From Caryophanales bacterium UBA5729 (GTDB lineage Bacteria > Bacillota_I > Bacilli_A > Izemoplasmatales > Hujiaoplasmataceae): 64,000 nt of DNA. The notes below the pieces were generated by a model that saw only the letters and a list, made by a program, of their open reading frames with translations, did not search any database and was not told the origin of the DNA. Shown piece by piece: positions 33,115-42,250 of the stretch. A program made the position numbers and the translations under genes. Location of the stretch: the NCBI GenBank assembly GCA_002419505.1, contig DIGF01000012.1, positions 186,001 to 250,000 of the forward strand, in the 5' to 3' direction. How positions within the stretch are numbered: position 1 is the first letter of the stretch; each line of letters starts with the position of its first letter.

Positions 33115-35569
33115 ATTCTTCTTCTCCTAAGATATTTCCATATTTTTTGTTTCTGTTTGAAAATGATGGTTTCCCACCGTCTAATATTTTCATGATATTG
33201 AGTTTATCTTCAGTGTTTTCAATAAAATAATTAGTATATATGATATTGCCATCATTTTCAGCATAAATATAATTGAATGCGTCACCATAAACTGCTACAG
33301 ATGGGTTATGTGTTACAAAAATCAGTTGCTTGTCTCGTTTTTTCGACTTAATTAATGGAACGAGGTAATTACTTATGTAATCATTGTCAATATTATCTTC
33401 TGGTTGATCAAACATAAGAATGCTTTCAGAAAGATCAAAAATTAAATCGAGATAGGCAACGCTTTGCATACCTAAGGATGCGTTAGATAAGTTGGTGATT
33501 AACCCCTCTTCTAATAGTTTCAAAATATCATTATAATTGTTAATCTCTAAATTCGGAACAGACTTGCTGTTCATTTGATAAAATTCTTTCTTTGGTAAAA
33601 AAATATCACTGTTTATGAACTTTTTCAAACCATCTGTCATATTCGACACTGTAGATTTTAAATTTTTTTCTCCATTAACATACCTTTCGAGTAACGCTAT
33701 AGAGTTCGTATCGTTCTTTAGTTTTGATATTGAGTTTGTTAATTCTTCAACAAGCAGATCCGTAATGTTATCTGGAATTTTATATGTAGTAACAAACATA
33801 TATTTATTCACGATGGCTTTACCTATTTGTGGAGCATCTAAAGTGAAATTATCCAGCAGATGTTTTAATTTATTAAACTCAAGCAAAATTGAAAAGTTAT
33901 TTTTTAGATTGGTTAATATTTGACTAATCTCACGTCTTAGATCTGTCATAACTCTCTGCAATTCAGTTTTCCCCTTATTTACTACACCAATTCTTGTATT
34001 ATGTTTATCAAAAATGGAATTATAGAGTTCATATAATTTCTTAAAATATCCGTGACTATTTCTCAAGTCTGAAAGTTGAGTACTTATACGTTCACTGTTT
34101 ATTCCTGTTGAAGAAATATCCGTCTTTATTTTACTCAACATTGTTTCTGCATTATTGAAATATCCATCAATTGTGTTGAAATTGAGTTTATTGCGACTAG
34201 TAAAGGTGTAGAAATCCAGTCTCCTGATTTGCTTTATTATTGAAGTTATGCTCTTGTAGTTTTTATCATATGGCTTAACACCTTGAGCGATTGATAATAC
34301 TAGTTCCAACTTTGATTTGTCATAAGGTGCAAGTATCGGAAACTTACTTGAAATTGTTTGTAATGCTCTATCTGGGTTCTCGTAAACCTCTTTAATTTTA
34401 TCCTGCTTTATTATTGCAATTGATGATAATTGTCCCTCTGAAAGTGGGATTCCATCATAGTAATTACCAGAAATATTCTTAATATCAAATGCTTTATATT
34501 CTTTAATGTCCAAGCTCTCGCGATTACTTAATCTTTCTATGACAGATAGTAAAAGCGATTTACCACTACCTCGTTTCCCTACTATTACATTTAAACCTGG
34601 TGAAAATCGGATGGGATGTTGAACACCTTTCATGCTAAACTGTACGGAACCAAGTATATTACCAGGAATGACCACTTCGTTATCAGTAGTTCTTATGATT
34701 CTTGACTTAGGATCAAGAACAGCCATTTCAAACGAATCAAAATATGTATCGTAAGATCCAAAAATGAAGTTATTCAAAACGGGTGAGTAAGGTTCGGAGT
34801 TGTGCCAATCACTAAAAGTAAAATATGAGAAATATGAACCGTAGTTAACAATATACTCATACAATGCCTTCTCGTCTTCTTCAAGCTGGAAGTTTTCATC
34901 ATGGATTCTTTTTCTGATATTATCGAGCAATGTTCTTCTATCTTGTCCTGTCTTATCTCTAAGAATCTCATCAGCTCTTACTGAATGTGTATAAAAGTTA
35001 GCTGCCCATTCATTTTGGCTTATTTCATTAAAGCTCGGTCTAACGTCATATGCGCTAAAAATTTTATACATCGCAAATTTATATATATCATCTTTAGAAA
35101 TATCGTCGAGATGCTTTAAAACATCAACAATTCCTTTCGCTTTATTACCTTCGGGTATAAGTATAAACTTTGTTTTTAACTGAAATAATCTCGCAATTAT
35201 CTCACTTAACAATGGTTTTTTTCCGTCTTTGTATAGTTCAGTTATAATAGGATCTATTTTTGTCATATCGACATTTGGAGAAAAATATGCTCCCATTTGA
35301 AAAAAGTTATTACTGTCTACATAAACATCTAGTTCAATCCCGTAAATCAGCCTAATATTTTTATCCTTTATATAATCTGTCAGTTTCGAATAAAAATCAC
35401 TATCGAAAACATTATGATCAGTCACACTAAAAACTTCAACACCAGCATTGATCAATATGTCAGCAAAAGACTGTGCATCCATTTCTTTGACCCTACCATT
35501 GTCCTTGTGTTTTGAAGCAAATGAATGCATATGTAAATCATACTTAAGCCATTTCGAATTGCTCATCAT
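33095..35569 (-). CDS. TrlF-like PHP phosphoesterase/ABC-type ATPase
   Basis: 824 aa. The N-terminal PHP domain has DLHMHSFASKH (residues 10-20) and SVTDHN and further His/Asp ligands. Then comes FSPGLNVIVGKRGSGKS (Walker A), a long coiled-coil-prone middle, NASLGMQSVAYLDLI near the signature position, and LMFDQPEDNID (Walker B) with FVTHNPSVAVYGD (H-loop). This is the arrangement of TrlF-family proteins, linked to phage defence. GGAGGGGG precedes the start. It lies beside an R-M pair in an island between iteron arrays. Confidence 0.8.
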   Translation of the reverse strand: MMSNSKWLKYDLHMHSFASKHKDNGRVKEMDAQSFADILINAGVEVFSVTDHNVFDSDFYSKLTDYIKDKNIRLIYGIELDVYVDSNNFFQMGAYFSPNVDMTKIDPIITELYKDGKKPLLSEIIARLFQLKTKFILIPEGNKAKGIVDVLKHLDDISKDDIYKFAMYKIFSAYDVRPSFNEISQNEWAANFYTHSVRADEILRDKTGQDRRTLLDNIRKRIHDENFQLEEDEKALYEYIVNYGSYFSYFTFSDWHNSEPYSPVLNNFIFGSYDTYFDSFEMAVLDPKSRIIRTTDNEVVIPGNILGSVQFSMKGVQHPIRFSPGLNVIVGKRGSGKSLLLSVIERLSNRESLDIKEYKAFDIKNISGNYYDGIPLSEGQLSSIAIIKQDKIKEVYENPDRALQTISSKFPILAPYDKSKLELVLSIAQGVKPYDKNYKSITSIIKQIRRLDFYTFTSRNKLNFNTIDGYFNNAETMLSKIKTDISSTGINSERISTQLSDLRNSHGYFKKLYELYNSIFDKHNTRIGVVNKGKTELQRVMTDLRREISQILTNLKNNFSILLEFNKLKHLLDNFTLDAPQIGKAIVNKYMFVTTYKIPDNITDLLVEELTNSISKLKNDTNSIALLERYVNGEKNLKSTVSNMTDGLKKFINSDIFLPKKEFYQMNSKSVPNLEINNYNDILKLLEEGLITNLSNASLGMQSVAYLDLIFDLSESILMFDQPEDNIDNDYISNYLVPLIKSKKRDKQLIFVTHNPSVAVYGDAFNYIYAENDGNIIYTNYFIENTEDKLNIMKILDGGKPSFSNRNKKYGNILGEEEYGNNNI

Positions 35570-35750
35570 ACTATCCCCCTCCGTAATTCAATCTTATTAT
35601 ATAAAAAAACTCTATAAGATTATTATAGAGCTAGTAGATGATAAATACAAATTCTATTTATATTTATTACATTTCAATATTGAACTTTAACGATTTAGCC
35701 AAAAATAAAATGATCAAAACTATTGTACGAACACTAACACATAACATAAA

Positions 35751-37709
35751 TCAATAGTTTGTTATTAATACTTCTTGAGTCTTTCCGTTTTTATCTTTAA
35801 TCTGATAATTTGAGTTATTGTAGTTTGCGTTTAAATAAATAATATTATATCTATTATTCAAAGCCCAGTGCAGTAGTTCATGATGAACCTCACCTTTATG
35901 TTCAACGACATTAGATAAGGCAAATTTATGTCCCGCTAATGATGCTTTGCTTAAAAAATCGAGCAAATCATTTTCATCTTTATGTGACCACCCATTGTTC
36001 TCATTATAACTTGCATTACCAAGTATATATGGTGGGTCACAGTATATGAATGCGTTTGCGTATTCATCAATTTTTATCTCTTTAAAGTCTTTAGAATAAA
36101 CAATTAAATTGTGATTTTTAATCATGGAAGCAAAATCTTTAATATTTCTTCTTGTCGATGAATTTAAATCTCTCTTTCCAACTGGCATATTAAACTCTTT
36201 ACTTGAATTAAATCGAATCTGATTATTAAACGCAAAAATTATGAGTGTTAAAAGAACAAAATCTTTAACTTCAGAGCTCTTTAAGGAATTGTAATATTGT
36301 CTTAATTTTGAATAACCTTCTTTATTGAATGAACCAACCCCATTATCGCTACTGCAGCCATAATACTCGTAACCATTCAAATTAGTGTCGCTTAACCCGT
36401 ATTTTTTGATAATGCTCTCTATTTTTCCAATAATATAATCAGAATCATACTTATAAAACAGCTTTACTAGTCTTGCAACTTCTTTCTGTTTATCGTTATA
36501 TATCGTTGTTAGTGAACTAACATTAACCCCGACGTTAAACCCTCCGCCAAATAAATCAATGAAAACATCATGTTTTTTCGGCATCCGTTCAAAAAGTTGT
36601 GGTATTAATTTGTACTTTCCACCTGTATAATTGAGCGGAGACTTTGCATAACCATTTATTTTCTCTACTGTACTATATTCCTGTTCATCACCAACAATAC
36701 AGAGAAACAACCGTTCTTTGTGGTCTAAAACCTTTGATTTACCTGTAGTAAACTGATTAAATTCTTTTTCGAATATTTTTACTTCTCCTCTTTTTGAAAG
36801 AGCATTAATAATATCCGCATCAGAGATTTTTGCTTGTGAACGTCCAGCACCATTTGTCCCCATGTTGTTGTATGAGACCAATATGTACTTAGCCTTTATA
36901 TTGCTGATTAAATCTGAGAAATGACGAGGTGCTGAACTAAGACAGTACTTGCTCTTTATTGAGTCATCACGTTTCATTTTCTTTGCTACACCAAAGACTT
37001 CGGGTTTATCCCACTTAGCAACATTTTCTAATAGGTGATAAGCATCCGAATATTGACGTGAATTGTAAGGCGGATCGATATATACTAAATCGGCTTCAAT
37101 TGTTTTCACCAATTCATTTGCATCACTGTTAAATATCAGATTATTTCTATTTACTTCATTCAATGGTAAGTCCAACATTAGCATCTTAATTCGATCACTC
37201 TTAGCCTTACCTATAATATATGCATCATAATGTCCTACAGTATTAGCAATACGATCCATCGCATAAATTAATGATGTTATCAAAATTGATTTTTCTCTTT
37301 TATTGATTTCATTGTTATTAAATTTTGATTCAATATCTTCCCTGATGTAACCAATCAGTCGAGAATTTATTGTATTAAAATACGTTTCTTTAAAATTGAT
37401 AGAGAAATAATTATCTGTTTCACATTCAATCAAATTATAGTTGTTTATCAAATTTTGAATTTTTTCATGATCAAATTCTTCTGCAGAGAACCACGAATGA
37501 TATGCAATATAATTTGATTGAAGAATATCATTAACGATTATCGATGTATGAAAATCATTAAATGTCGCTGCCACATTACCCGTTCCAGCAAAAATATCTG
37601 CAAAGCTGTTGATTCCAACACATTCATCCAAAACAACTTTCTTTATAAAATCAATCAGTTTGGTTTTACTCCCTAAATATCTTCTATTTCTAATTGCTAT
37701 CGTTTCCAT
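35751..37709 (-). CDS. Double adenine methyltransferase (D12 + D12), AlwI-type partner
   Basis: 652 aa made of two complete D12-class methylase domains. Domain 1: RRYLGSKTKLIDF, FADIFAGTGNVA and YIDPPYNSRQY. Domain 2 (from about 350): LNYTGGKYKLIPQLFERMP, FIDLFGGGFNVG and FIYCDPPYILG. Two domains suit an asymmetric type IIS site needing a different activity on each strand, as in M.FokI. It is 76 bp from the restriction gene, so the two form an R-M system. Confidence 0.9.
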   Translation of the reverse strand: METIAIRNRRYLGSKTKLIDFIKKVVLDECVGINSFADIFAGTGNVAATFNDFHTSIIVNDILQSNYIAYHSWFSAEEFDHEKIQNLINNYNLIECETDNYFSINFKETYFNTINSRLIGYIREDIESKFNNNEINKREKSILITSLIYAMDRIANTVGHYDAYIIGKAKSDRIKMLMLDLPLNEVNRNNLIFNSDANELVKTIEADLVYIDPPYNSRQYSDAYHLLENVAKWDKPEVFGVAKKMKRDDSIKSKYCLSSAPRHFSDLISNIKAKYILVSYNNMGTNGAGRSQAKISDADIINALSKRGEVKIFEKEFNQFTTGKSKVLDHKERLFLCIVGDEQEYSTVEKINGYAKSPLNYTGGKYKLIPQLFERMPKKHDVFIDLFGGGFNVGVNVSSLTTIYNDKQKEVARLVKLFYKYDSDYIIGKIESIIKKYGLSDTNLNGYEYYGCSSDNGVGSFNKEGYSKLRQYYNSLKSSEVKDFVLLTLIIFAFNNQIRFNSSKEFNMPVGKRDLNSSTRRNIKDFASMIKNHNLIVYSKDFKEIKIDEYANAFIYCDPPYILGNASYNENNGWSHKDENDLLDFLSKASLAGHKFALSNVVEHKGEVHHELLHWALNNRYNIIYLNANYNNSNYQIKDKNGKTQEVLITNY

Positions 37710-37785
37710 ACTGACTCCATTTCCATTTTAGGCATCTAATGCATCTATTATAACTTATGATATACCTAAATGAAAGCATAAAAAA

Positions 37786-39768
37786 CTATAAAGTTGTTAC
37801 AATATCTTTTTGATACCATTCATTGCTAATTCTGGGTGACAAAAACGCATTTTCAAAAATAGAGTAAAGTGAAGCATAATCTCGATTGTTTAGAATGATT
37901 TGTTTTATATCTCTTCCATCTAAAGTGATTATTTTTATTCTTGCATCTTCAAACCCATCAATTTCATAATCTTTTTGTAGTCTAAATGTTTGCATGGTCT
38001 TCTTGCTCAGTACAGAAGCAACGAAGACACAATAGTCATTGACATTCCTAGATTTCAGAAGTTGTGATTCAAGATGTCTGGTTACTGGTTCCCATTCCAT
38101 TTGTCTTTGCGAATCTCTTTCACTAAGTGTAACCTCTAGAAGCATGTTATGCTTGGGATACGTATCAGTGCCTTCGTAAGTAAACACTAAATCTGCATTA
38201 CCGCCAATGGCATGTGATTTAGGAAGATAATTCGCATCCAATGAAAGTTTGAGAAAATCTTCTATAAAACCGATTCTTCCGCTCTGCTTATACCAGATAA
38301 TACCTATGATATACTCGAAGCATGTCGATGGAGTTGCATCGTCTGTAACTAATTCCTTAATCCGTTCATCATTTCTATCAATAAATGAATCCATCAACTC
38401 TAATAGCACTTCTTCAGGAAATTTTAGATCAATAAGCTCATTAAACTCTTGATTTCTCTTATTCTTTAAAAACAGCTCAATGTCTGTAATCTCAGGATCA
38501 ATACCAAGCTTAATCTGAACACTACGATAAACATCATTCTTGCTTTTATCTAAAACAGGATTAATATCCACCAATGATATGTCTTTCAGGTACTTAATTA
38601 TGTACTCATCCTGATTTAGTAATGGTTCTTGTAGTAAATCATCAACTAAATCTTCAAAAAAAGCTGAAGCTAAAGTTGTTAATGAAAATTGTTCTTGATT
38701 ATACTTAATTATGTCTGTAAGCAAAAAATATCTTCTATTTAAATCAAAATAATCCTCGAGAGTACTCTCCCATTTCATCGTATGCCATGCATAAAAGAAC
38801 TTTTCCTTAAATGCATTATCCGTTGAACAACTAAAAAGTTCATTCTCATAAATTCTAACAATAGAATCTGAATTGATTTTTCTGTTGTTAACTTTTAAAT
38901 ATTTTCTCCATGAAACCTGTTGATTACTATTAATTTTTTTCAACATTAAATGTAATCTCTTAGCTTTTGAAATTTTTGCTTCGACTGAGTCAATATCTTT
39001 GTTTTCGAACATATCAAAAAGACATAGATATACTGGAAATATAGGTTTGTCATATGAAGTGGATTTACGATTAAACCCAATTGCTGTAATTGTATCTTCA
39101 GAAACATCAGGAGAACTAAGCAGCAATTCTAAAGCTTCGTTATAATTTGACATGCTTGAGATTTTGTTAGCGATTATGGATTCGATAGAAACTTCACCAT
39201 TTCGTAGTTGCACTATGGTTTCTGAAGTATCAATAACATCAGATACGTTTAGACAAGTTGGTAACAAATATGTGAACTCTTGTCTACTGAGATATTCATG
39301 TTTTGTTACTAGGTATAGAAATGCCAGAAAGGGTTTAATTTTTATGTCTTCTTCGTATATTTGCGTTTTAAGAAGTTGTTTTAAATAGACAAAGCTGTCT
39401 TTATCAATCTCAAAAAACTCATCATTTTGCCCTGCTTCTAGTTCACGAATAGATAGGATTTTATTCCCTATTTCAGTGAGTTTTCTAGAATCTCTATCAA
39501 CTAAACCTAGGTCCGCTAACGCAGATGTTAATTGTCGTGCATCCTTTGCTTTGTTCGGAGCAGTTCCTCTAATAAAAGGTTTACCGTCAATACTTTTAGT
39601 AGACAGCAGATCATAATACTTATTTTGAAGATTAGGAGCCCACTGTTCATCAGGATATTGCAAAAATAGTTCTTTTAGTGCATTTAGCTGAATTTCAATT
39701 TTGAGATTAAGATTACTTTCTCTAAATGTGGTGTTCCCAATTGTCCAAACATATTTCTTAAATGTCAT
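37786..39768 (-). CDS. AlwI-family type IIS restriction endonuclease
   Basis: 660 aa from ATG 39768 (MTFKKYVWTIGNTTFR). YVWTIGNTTFR and the KIEIQLNALKELF segment match the AlwI group. A PD-(D/E)xK-type centre is visible as GGNADLVFTYEG ... HNMLLEVTLS near residue 540. AlwI relatives cut beside GGATC or GAGTC-like sites; which site is used here cannot be read from sequence. Its leader GAGTTGATTAATATGAC matches that of the RNase III-like gene at 23662. Confidence 0.85.
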   Translation of the reverse strand: MTFKKYVWTIGNTTFRESNLNLKIEIQLNALKELFLQYPDEQWAPNLQNKYYDLLSTKSIDGKPFIRGTAPNKAKDARQLTSALADLGLVDRDSRKLTEIGNKILSIRELEAGQNDEFFEIDKDSFVYLKQLLKTQIYEEDIKIKPFLAFLYLVTKHEYLSRQEFTYLLPTCLNVSDVIDTSETIVQLRNGEVSIESIIANKISSMSNYNEALELLLSSPDVSEDTITAIGFNRKSTSYDKPIFPVYLCLFDMFENKDIDSVEAKISKAKRLHLMLKKINSNQQVSWRKYLKVNNRKINSDSIVRIYENELFSCSTDNAFKEKFFYAWHTMKWESTLEDYFDLNRRYFLLTDIIKYNQEQFSLTTLASAFFEDLVDDLLQEPLLNQDEYIIKYLKDISLVDINPVLDKSKNDVYRSVQIKLGIDPEITDIELFLKNKRNQEFNELIDLKFPEEVLLELMDSFIDRNDERIKELVTDDATPSTCFEYIIGIIWYKQSGRIGFIEDFLKLSLDANYLPKSHAIGGNADLVFTYEGTDTYPKHNMLLEVTLSERDSQRQMEWEPVTRHLESQLLKSRNVNDYCVFVASVLSKKTMQTFRLQKDYEIDGFEDARIKIITLDGRDIKQIILNNRDYASLYSIFENAFLSPRISNEWYQKDIVTTL

Positions 39769-39874
39769 ATTAATCAACTCCCATTATGAAAATTATATCA
39801 AATTCTTGCTTAAATCGAACATAAATAAGGGAATCAATCATTTAATTTTACATTTTTTTAGAAAGGGGCAGTTC

Positions 39875-40285
39875 TTATACCTTGTAATTCATCCATTTTC
39901 TAATCATGATATTTATTTTATTGTACTTTTCTGATTTAGAAAAGATATTCACTTTATTTTCTATTATTAACTGTTTGAGAAGCAAAATCTCATCACATGT
40001 TATTTTTGAAAGAAAAGAATAATAACTGCTTATTATTTTGTTGTTATTTAAAACTTGTTTCTCAATTATGTCCATCTTATCTAACCAATACAACAACTCA
40101 CCATCTCCAGAAGAACGTGAACCAGAAGATCCAATGCGATCATAAGATACACCTTTGTATCCAATAAGCTTCATGTTATAGAACTCCAATTTTTCCTGGA
40201 GTTCTTTTTCTTTCCTCATCGCTCTTCTAACATCATCAATCCACTTGTAGAAGGGTTCGTTTAATCCACGATTCGAATGACTCAT
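39875..40285 (-). CDS. RinA/ArpU-like late regulator, probably shortened
   Basis: 136 aa from ATG 40285, which has AGGAGGA; the longer start at 40309 is inside the upstream gene. YKGVSYDRIGSSGSRSSGDGE and KMDIIEKQVLNNNK resemble phage late transcription activators with a C-terminal HTH. Here the HTH is not evident and the tail (KINIMIRKWMNYKV) looks non-native. The gene abuts the restriction island, whose insertion may have cut it. Confidence 0.5.
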   Translation of the reverse strand: MSHSNRGLNEPFYKWIDDVRRAMRKEKELQEKLEFYNMKLIGYKGVSYDRIGSSGSRSSGDGELLYWLDKMDIIEKQVLNNNKIISSYYSFLSKITCDEILLLKQLIIENKVNIFSKSEKYNKINIMIRKWMNYKV

Positions 40286-41159
40286 TTGACATCTTCCTCC
40301 TATGTTCAAATTGTTTTAAATTGTTTTGAAGTGAATCCCTCATGAATGCGAATTTATCTTCTATAGGTGGATTAGGATTCTTTGAGTATTTAACGACATA
40401 GTCCACAGCTGATAGAACGTCTTCAAACCCATAACCTCGTATGGTTTCTTCAAAGAGAATGTTATATTTGATGACATCAAGAGAGGTTTCATCGATGTAT
40501 TTGTTTTTGATTAAAGAATTGGTAATAAAATGTAATTTAGGGAGGCCGTACGGCCCTTTATCTTCTTTATCCTCTTTATCATTTTTTCTTTCTTTTTTCT
40601 TTTCTTTTTCTTTTTGTGTACTTTTGTTTACATTAACTCGGTTATTGTCAGCATTAACTTGATTATTGTTATCACTAACGCCATTTGTGTCTACATTAAT
40701 CAGATTATTGTCGACAGTAATGTTTTTGTTTGTTTTATTGAAAATGCTTAATTCTAGCATCGTTTTTTCATCGAGTAACCAGTACTTATCAGCACCAGTG
40801 TTTTTTCGTCTTCGGGTAGATAGGATGAACTGTTTTTGAATCGATTTTGATGTGATCACATCGTCCTTCAATAGATCATTGTTGAAAAGACCAACCTTCC
40901 CACAGTACACAATCACCTCTTCAATATCGACTGGATTTGGAGCCCAGTTCGCACCGATGCTTTTCACAAGCGTCTTTGCTAATGATGAGATTGATTTTTC
41001 TAGAAAGTAGCCGTTCGCATAAATCATCGCTAAAAGTCTGATATAGATAATCTCACCAAAATAACCGAAAGCAAGATTAAGGTCTTGAATCTTTTCATCT
41101 TCAAAAATGTTCACGTCCAGAGGAAAGTATTGTAAGCCTTGTTTGAATGGTCGTGCCAT
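40236..41159 (-). CDS. Replication protein with DUF4373 (Lin1244/Lin1753) domain
   Basis: 307 aa. The N-terminal FPLDVNIFEDEKIQDLNLAFG and YIRLLAMIYANGYFL match DUF4373, a winged-helix type domain in phage replisome organisers. A low-complexity Lys/Glu linker (KEKEKKKERKNDKEDK) joins it to a DnaD-like C-terminus with GFEDVLSAVDYVVKYSKNPNP. It lies next to iteron array B, so it may bind there to start replication (inference). Confidence 0.8.
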   Translation of the reverse strand: MARPFKQGLQYFPLDVNIFEDEKIQDLNLAFGYFGEIIYIRLLAMIYANGYFLEKSISSLAKTLVKSIGANWAPNPVDIEEVIVYCGKVGLFNNDLLKDDVITSKSIQKQFILSTRRRKNTGADKYWLLDEKTMLELSIFNKTNKNITVDNNLINVDTNGVSDNNNQVNADNNRVNVNKSTQKEKEKKKERKNDKEDKEDKGPYGLPKLHFITNSLIKNKYIDETSLDVIKYNILFEETIRGYGFEDVLSAVDYVVKYSKNPNPPIEDKFAFMRDSLQNNLKQFEHRRKMSNESFESWIKRTLLQVD

Positions 41160-41180
41160 AAGTTTTCCCTTTCGTGAGTA

Positions 41181-41209
41181 TAGTTAAAAACCGCCCATTT
41201 CGGGCATTT
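41181..41209 (-). terminator. Weak terminator-like hairpin
   Basis: Minus strand TGCCCGAAATGGGC followed by GGTTTTTA; short stem, with T-run. Between iteron array B and the replication gene; may be an attenuator rather than a strong terminator. Confidence 0.4.
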
Positions 41210-41219
41210 ACTAAATGAC

Positions 41220-41307
41220 ACTTGAACGCCACTTCACGCCTACTTGATAACCACTTGAACACTACTTGATGTATAGTTCACGTTTCTGTTCACAAGCATT
41301 ATCGGTA
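41220..41307. repeat. Iteron array B: seven 11-bp units plus conserved tail
   Basis: Units start at 41220, 41231, 41242, 41253, 41264, 41275 and 41286; ACTTGAACGCC, ACTTCACGCCT, ACTTGATAACC, ACTTGAACACT, ACTTGATGTAT, then AGTTCACGTTT and CTGTTCACAAG, followed by CATTATCGGTA. Same unit count, phase and final two elements as array A. Confidence 0.8.
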
Positions 41308-41332
41308 AGTGTGAAGCAGCAAACAGTTGTCC

Positions 41333-41524
41333 TTACTTCATGTTTCGTAGAATGAATTCATCTAAGTGTTCTTGAGTTACTCTCCATTGGTTCCCAACCT
41401 TGAAAGCTTTGATTTTCTTTGTCTTGATATACTTTAAAAGTGTCGGTCTCTTGACTTGAAGTATCTCTTGAAGCTCATTCACGCTATAGACATTCTCATT
41501 TTTCTTTACGTTGTTTGTTTCCAT
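41333..41524 (-). CDS. Excisionase-type helix-turn-helix protein
   Basis: 63 aa. YSVNELQEILQVKRPTLLKY and FKVGNQWRVTQEHLDEFI match HTH_17 excisionase/MerR-like proteins. It overlaps the antirepressor gene. Likely a recombination directionality factor or early regulator. Confidence 0.8.
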   Translation of the reverse strand: METNNVKKNENVYSVNELQEILQVKRPTLLKYIKTKKIKAFKVGNQWRVTQEHLDEFILRNMK

Positions 41525-42239
41525 CGTATTCTTTTAGGATCCTTTCGATGAATGTAATTCCGCCTTTATAGACGTATGTTTTGGTTGACTTGATAACTGT
41601 TCCACTCGATACCACTTTCGCTTCAACGACTCTGAAATACTTCTTATCACAGAAGTCTTGAAACGGTATGTTCTGTTCATCTAAAACATGAGCAGTTCTT
41701 AGAATCTTTAACAGGACGTCTCGACCGATATTCTTGAAGCGTATCACTTCATGAACCATATCTAGATCCACACAACTCGTAGTTCCTAATAAGTTATCTA
41801 TGGCTTTAATCTTTGGTGTATTCATTTTGAGTGTAGTTTCTAGGACATTTGCTCTAACTTTTAATTCTTGAAACTCATCCAGGAATTCGATAATCTTATC
41901 CGGATTCTCAAAATCCTCAATCTGATAGATGCCATAACGGATGAGTTGAGGTAATACGGTGCGATATAACCAATCTCCAATTACTTCTGCGTCTTTGCGC
42001 TTAGATTGGAAGAATATGGTGGATAGGTGGTCTGCGGTAACAAAGAACATATTTTGATGTGTTTTATCGTGGGGAACGCTCACAAGCTTTATACTGGTGT
42101 CGTTCAGTTTGGTCCGGACTTCTGATACGCTTTTAATCTCAAACATGCGACAGAGATCCTTCAGGTTGAAGCAAGGTTCATCATCCACTATCGTGGCACG
42201 AACTTTGCCATAGGCATTGTGTTCAAACTCTCTAATCAT
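41496..42239 (-). CDS. Phage antirepressor (BRO-N + KilA-C)
   Basis: 247 aa from ATG 42239, with AAGGGA upstream. The BRO-N domain covers about 1-100 (VRATIVDDEPCFNLKDLC, DWLYRTVLPQLIRYG); the KilA-C domain covers about 150-235 (IGRDVLLKILRTAHVL, KYFRVVEAKV). It probably counteracts the lysogeny repressor. In an operon with the integrase and excisionase-like gene. Confidence 0.85.
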   Translation of the reverse strand: MIREFEHNAYGKVRATIVDDEPCFNLKDLCRMFEIKSVSEVRTKLNDTSIKLVSVPHDKTHQNMFFVTADHLSTIFFQSKRKDAEVIGDWLYRTVLPQLIRYGIYQIEDFENPDKIIEFLDEFQELKVRANVLETTLKMNTPKIKAIDNLLGTTSCVDLDMVHEVIRFKNIGRDVLLKILRTAHVLDEQNIPFQDFCDKKYFRVVEAKVVSSGTVIKSTKTYVYKGGITFIERILKEYDGNKQRKEK

Positions 42240-42250
42240 AGGTTTTCCCT

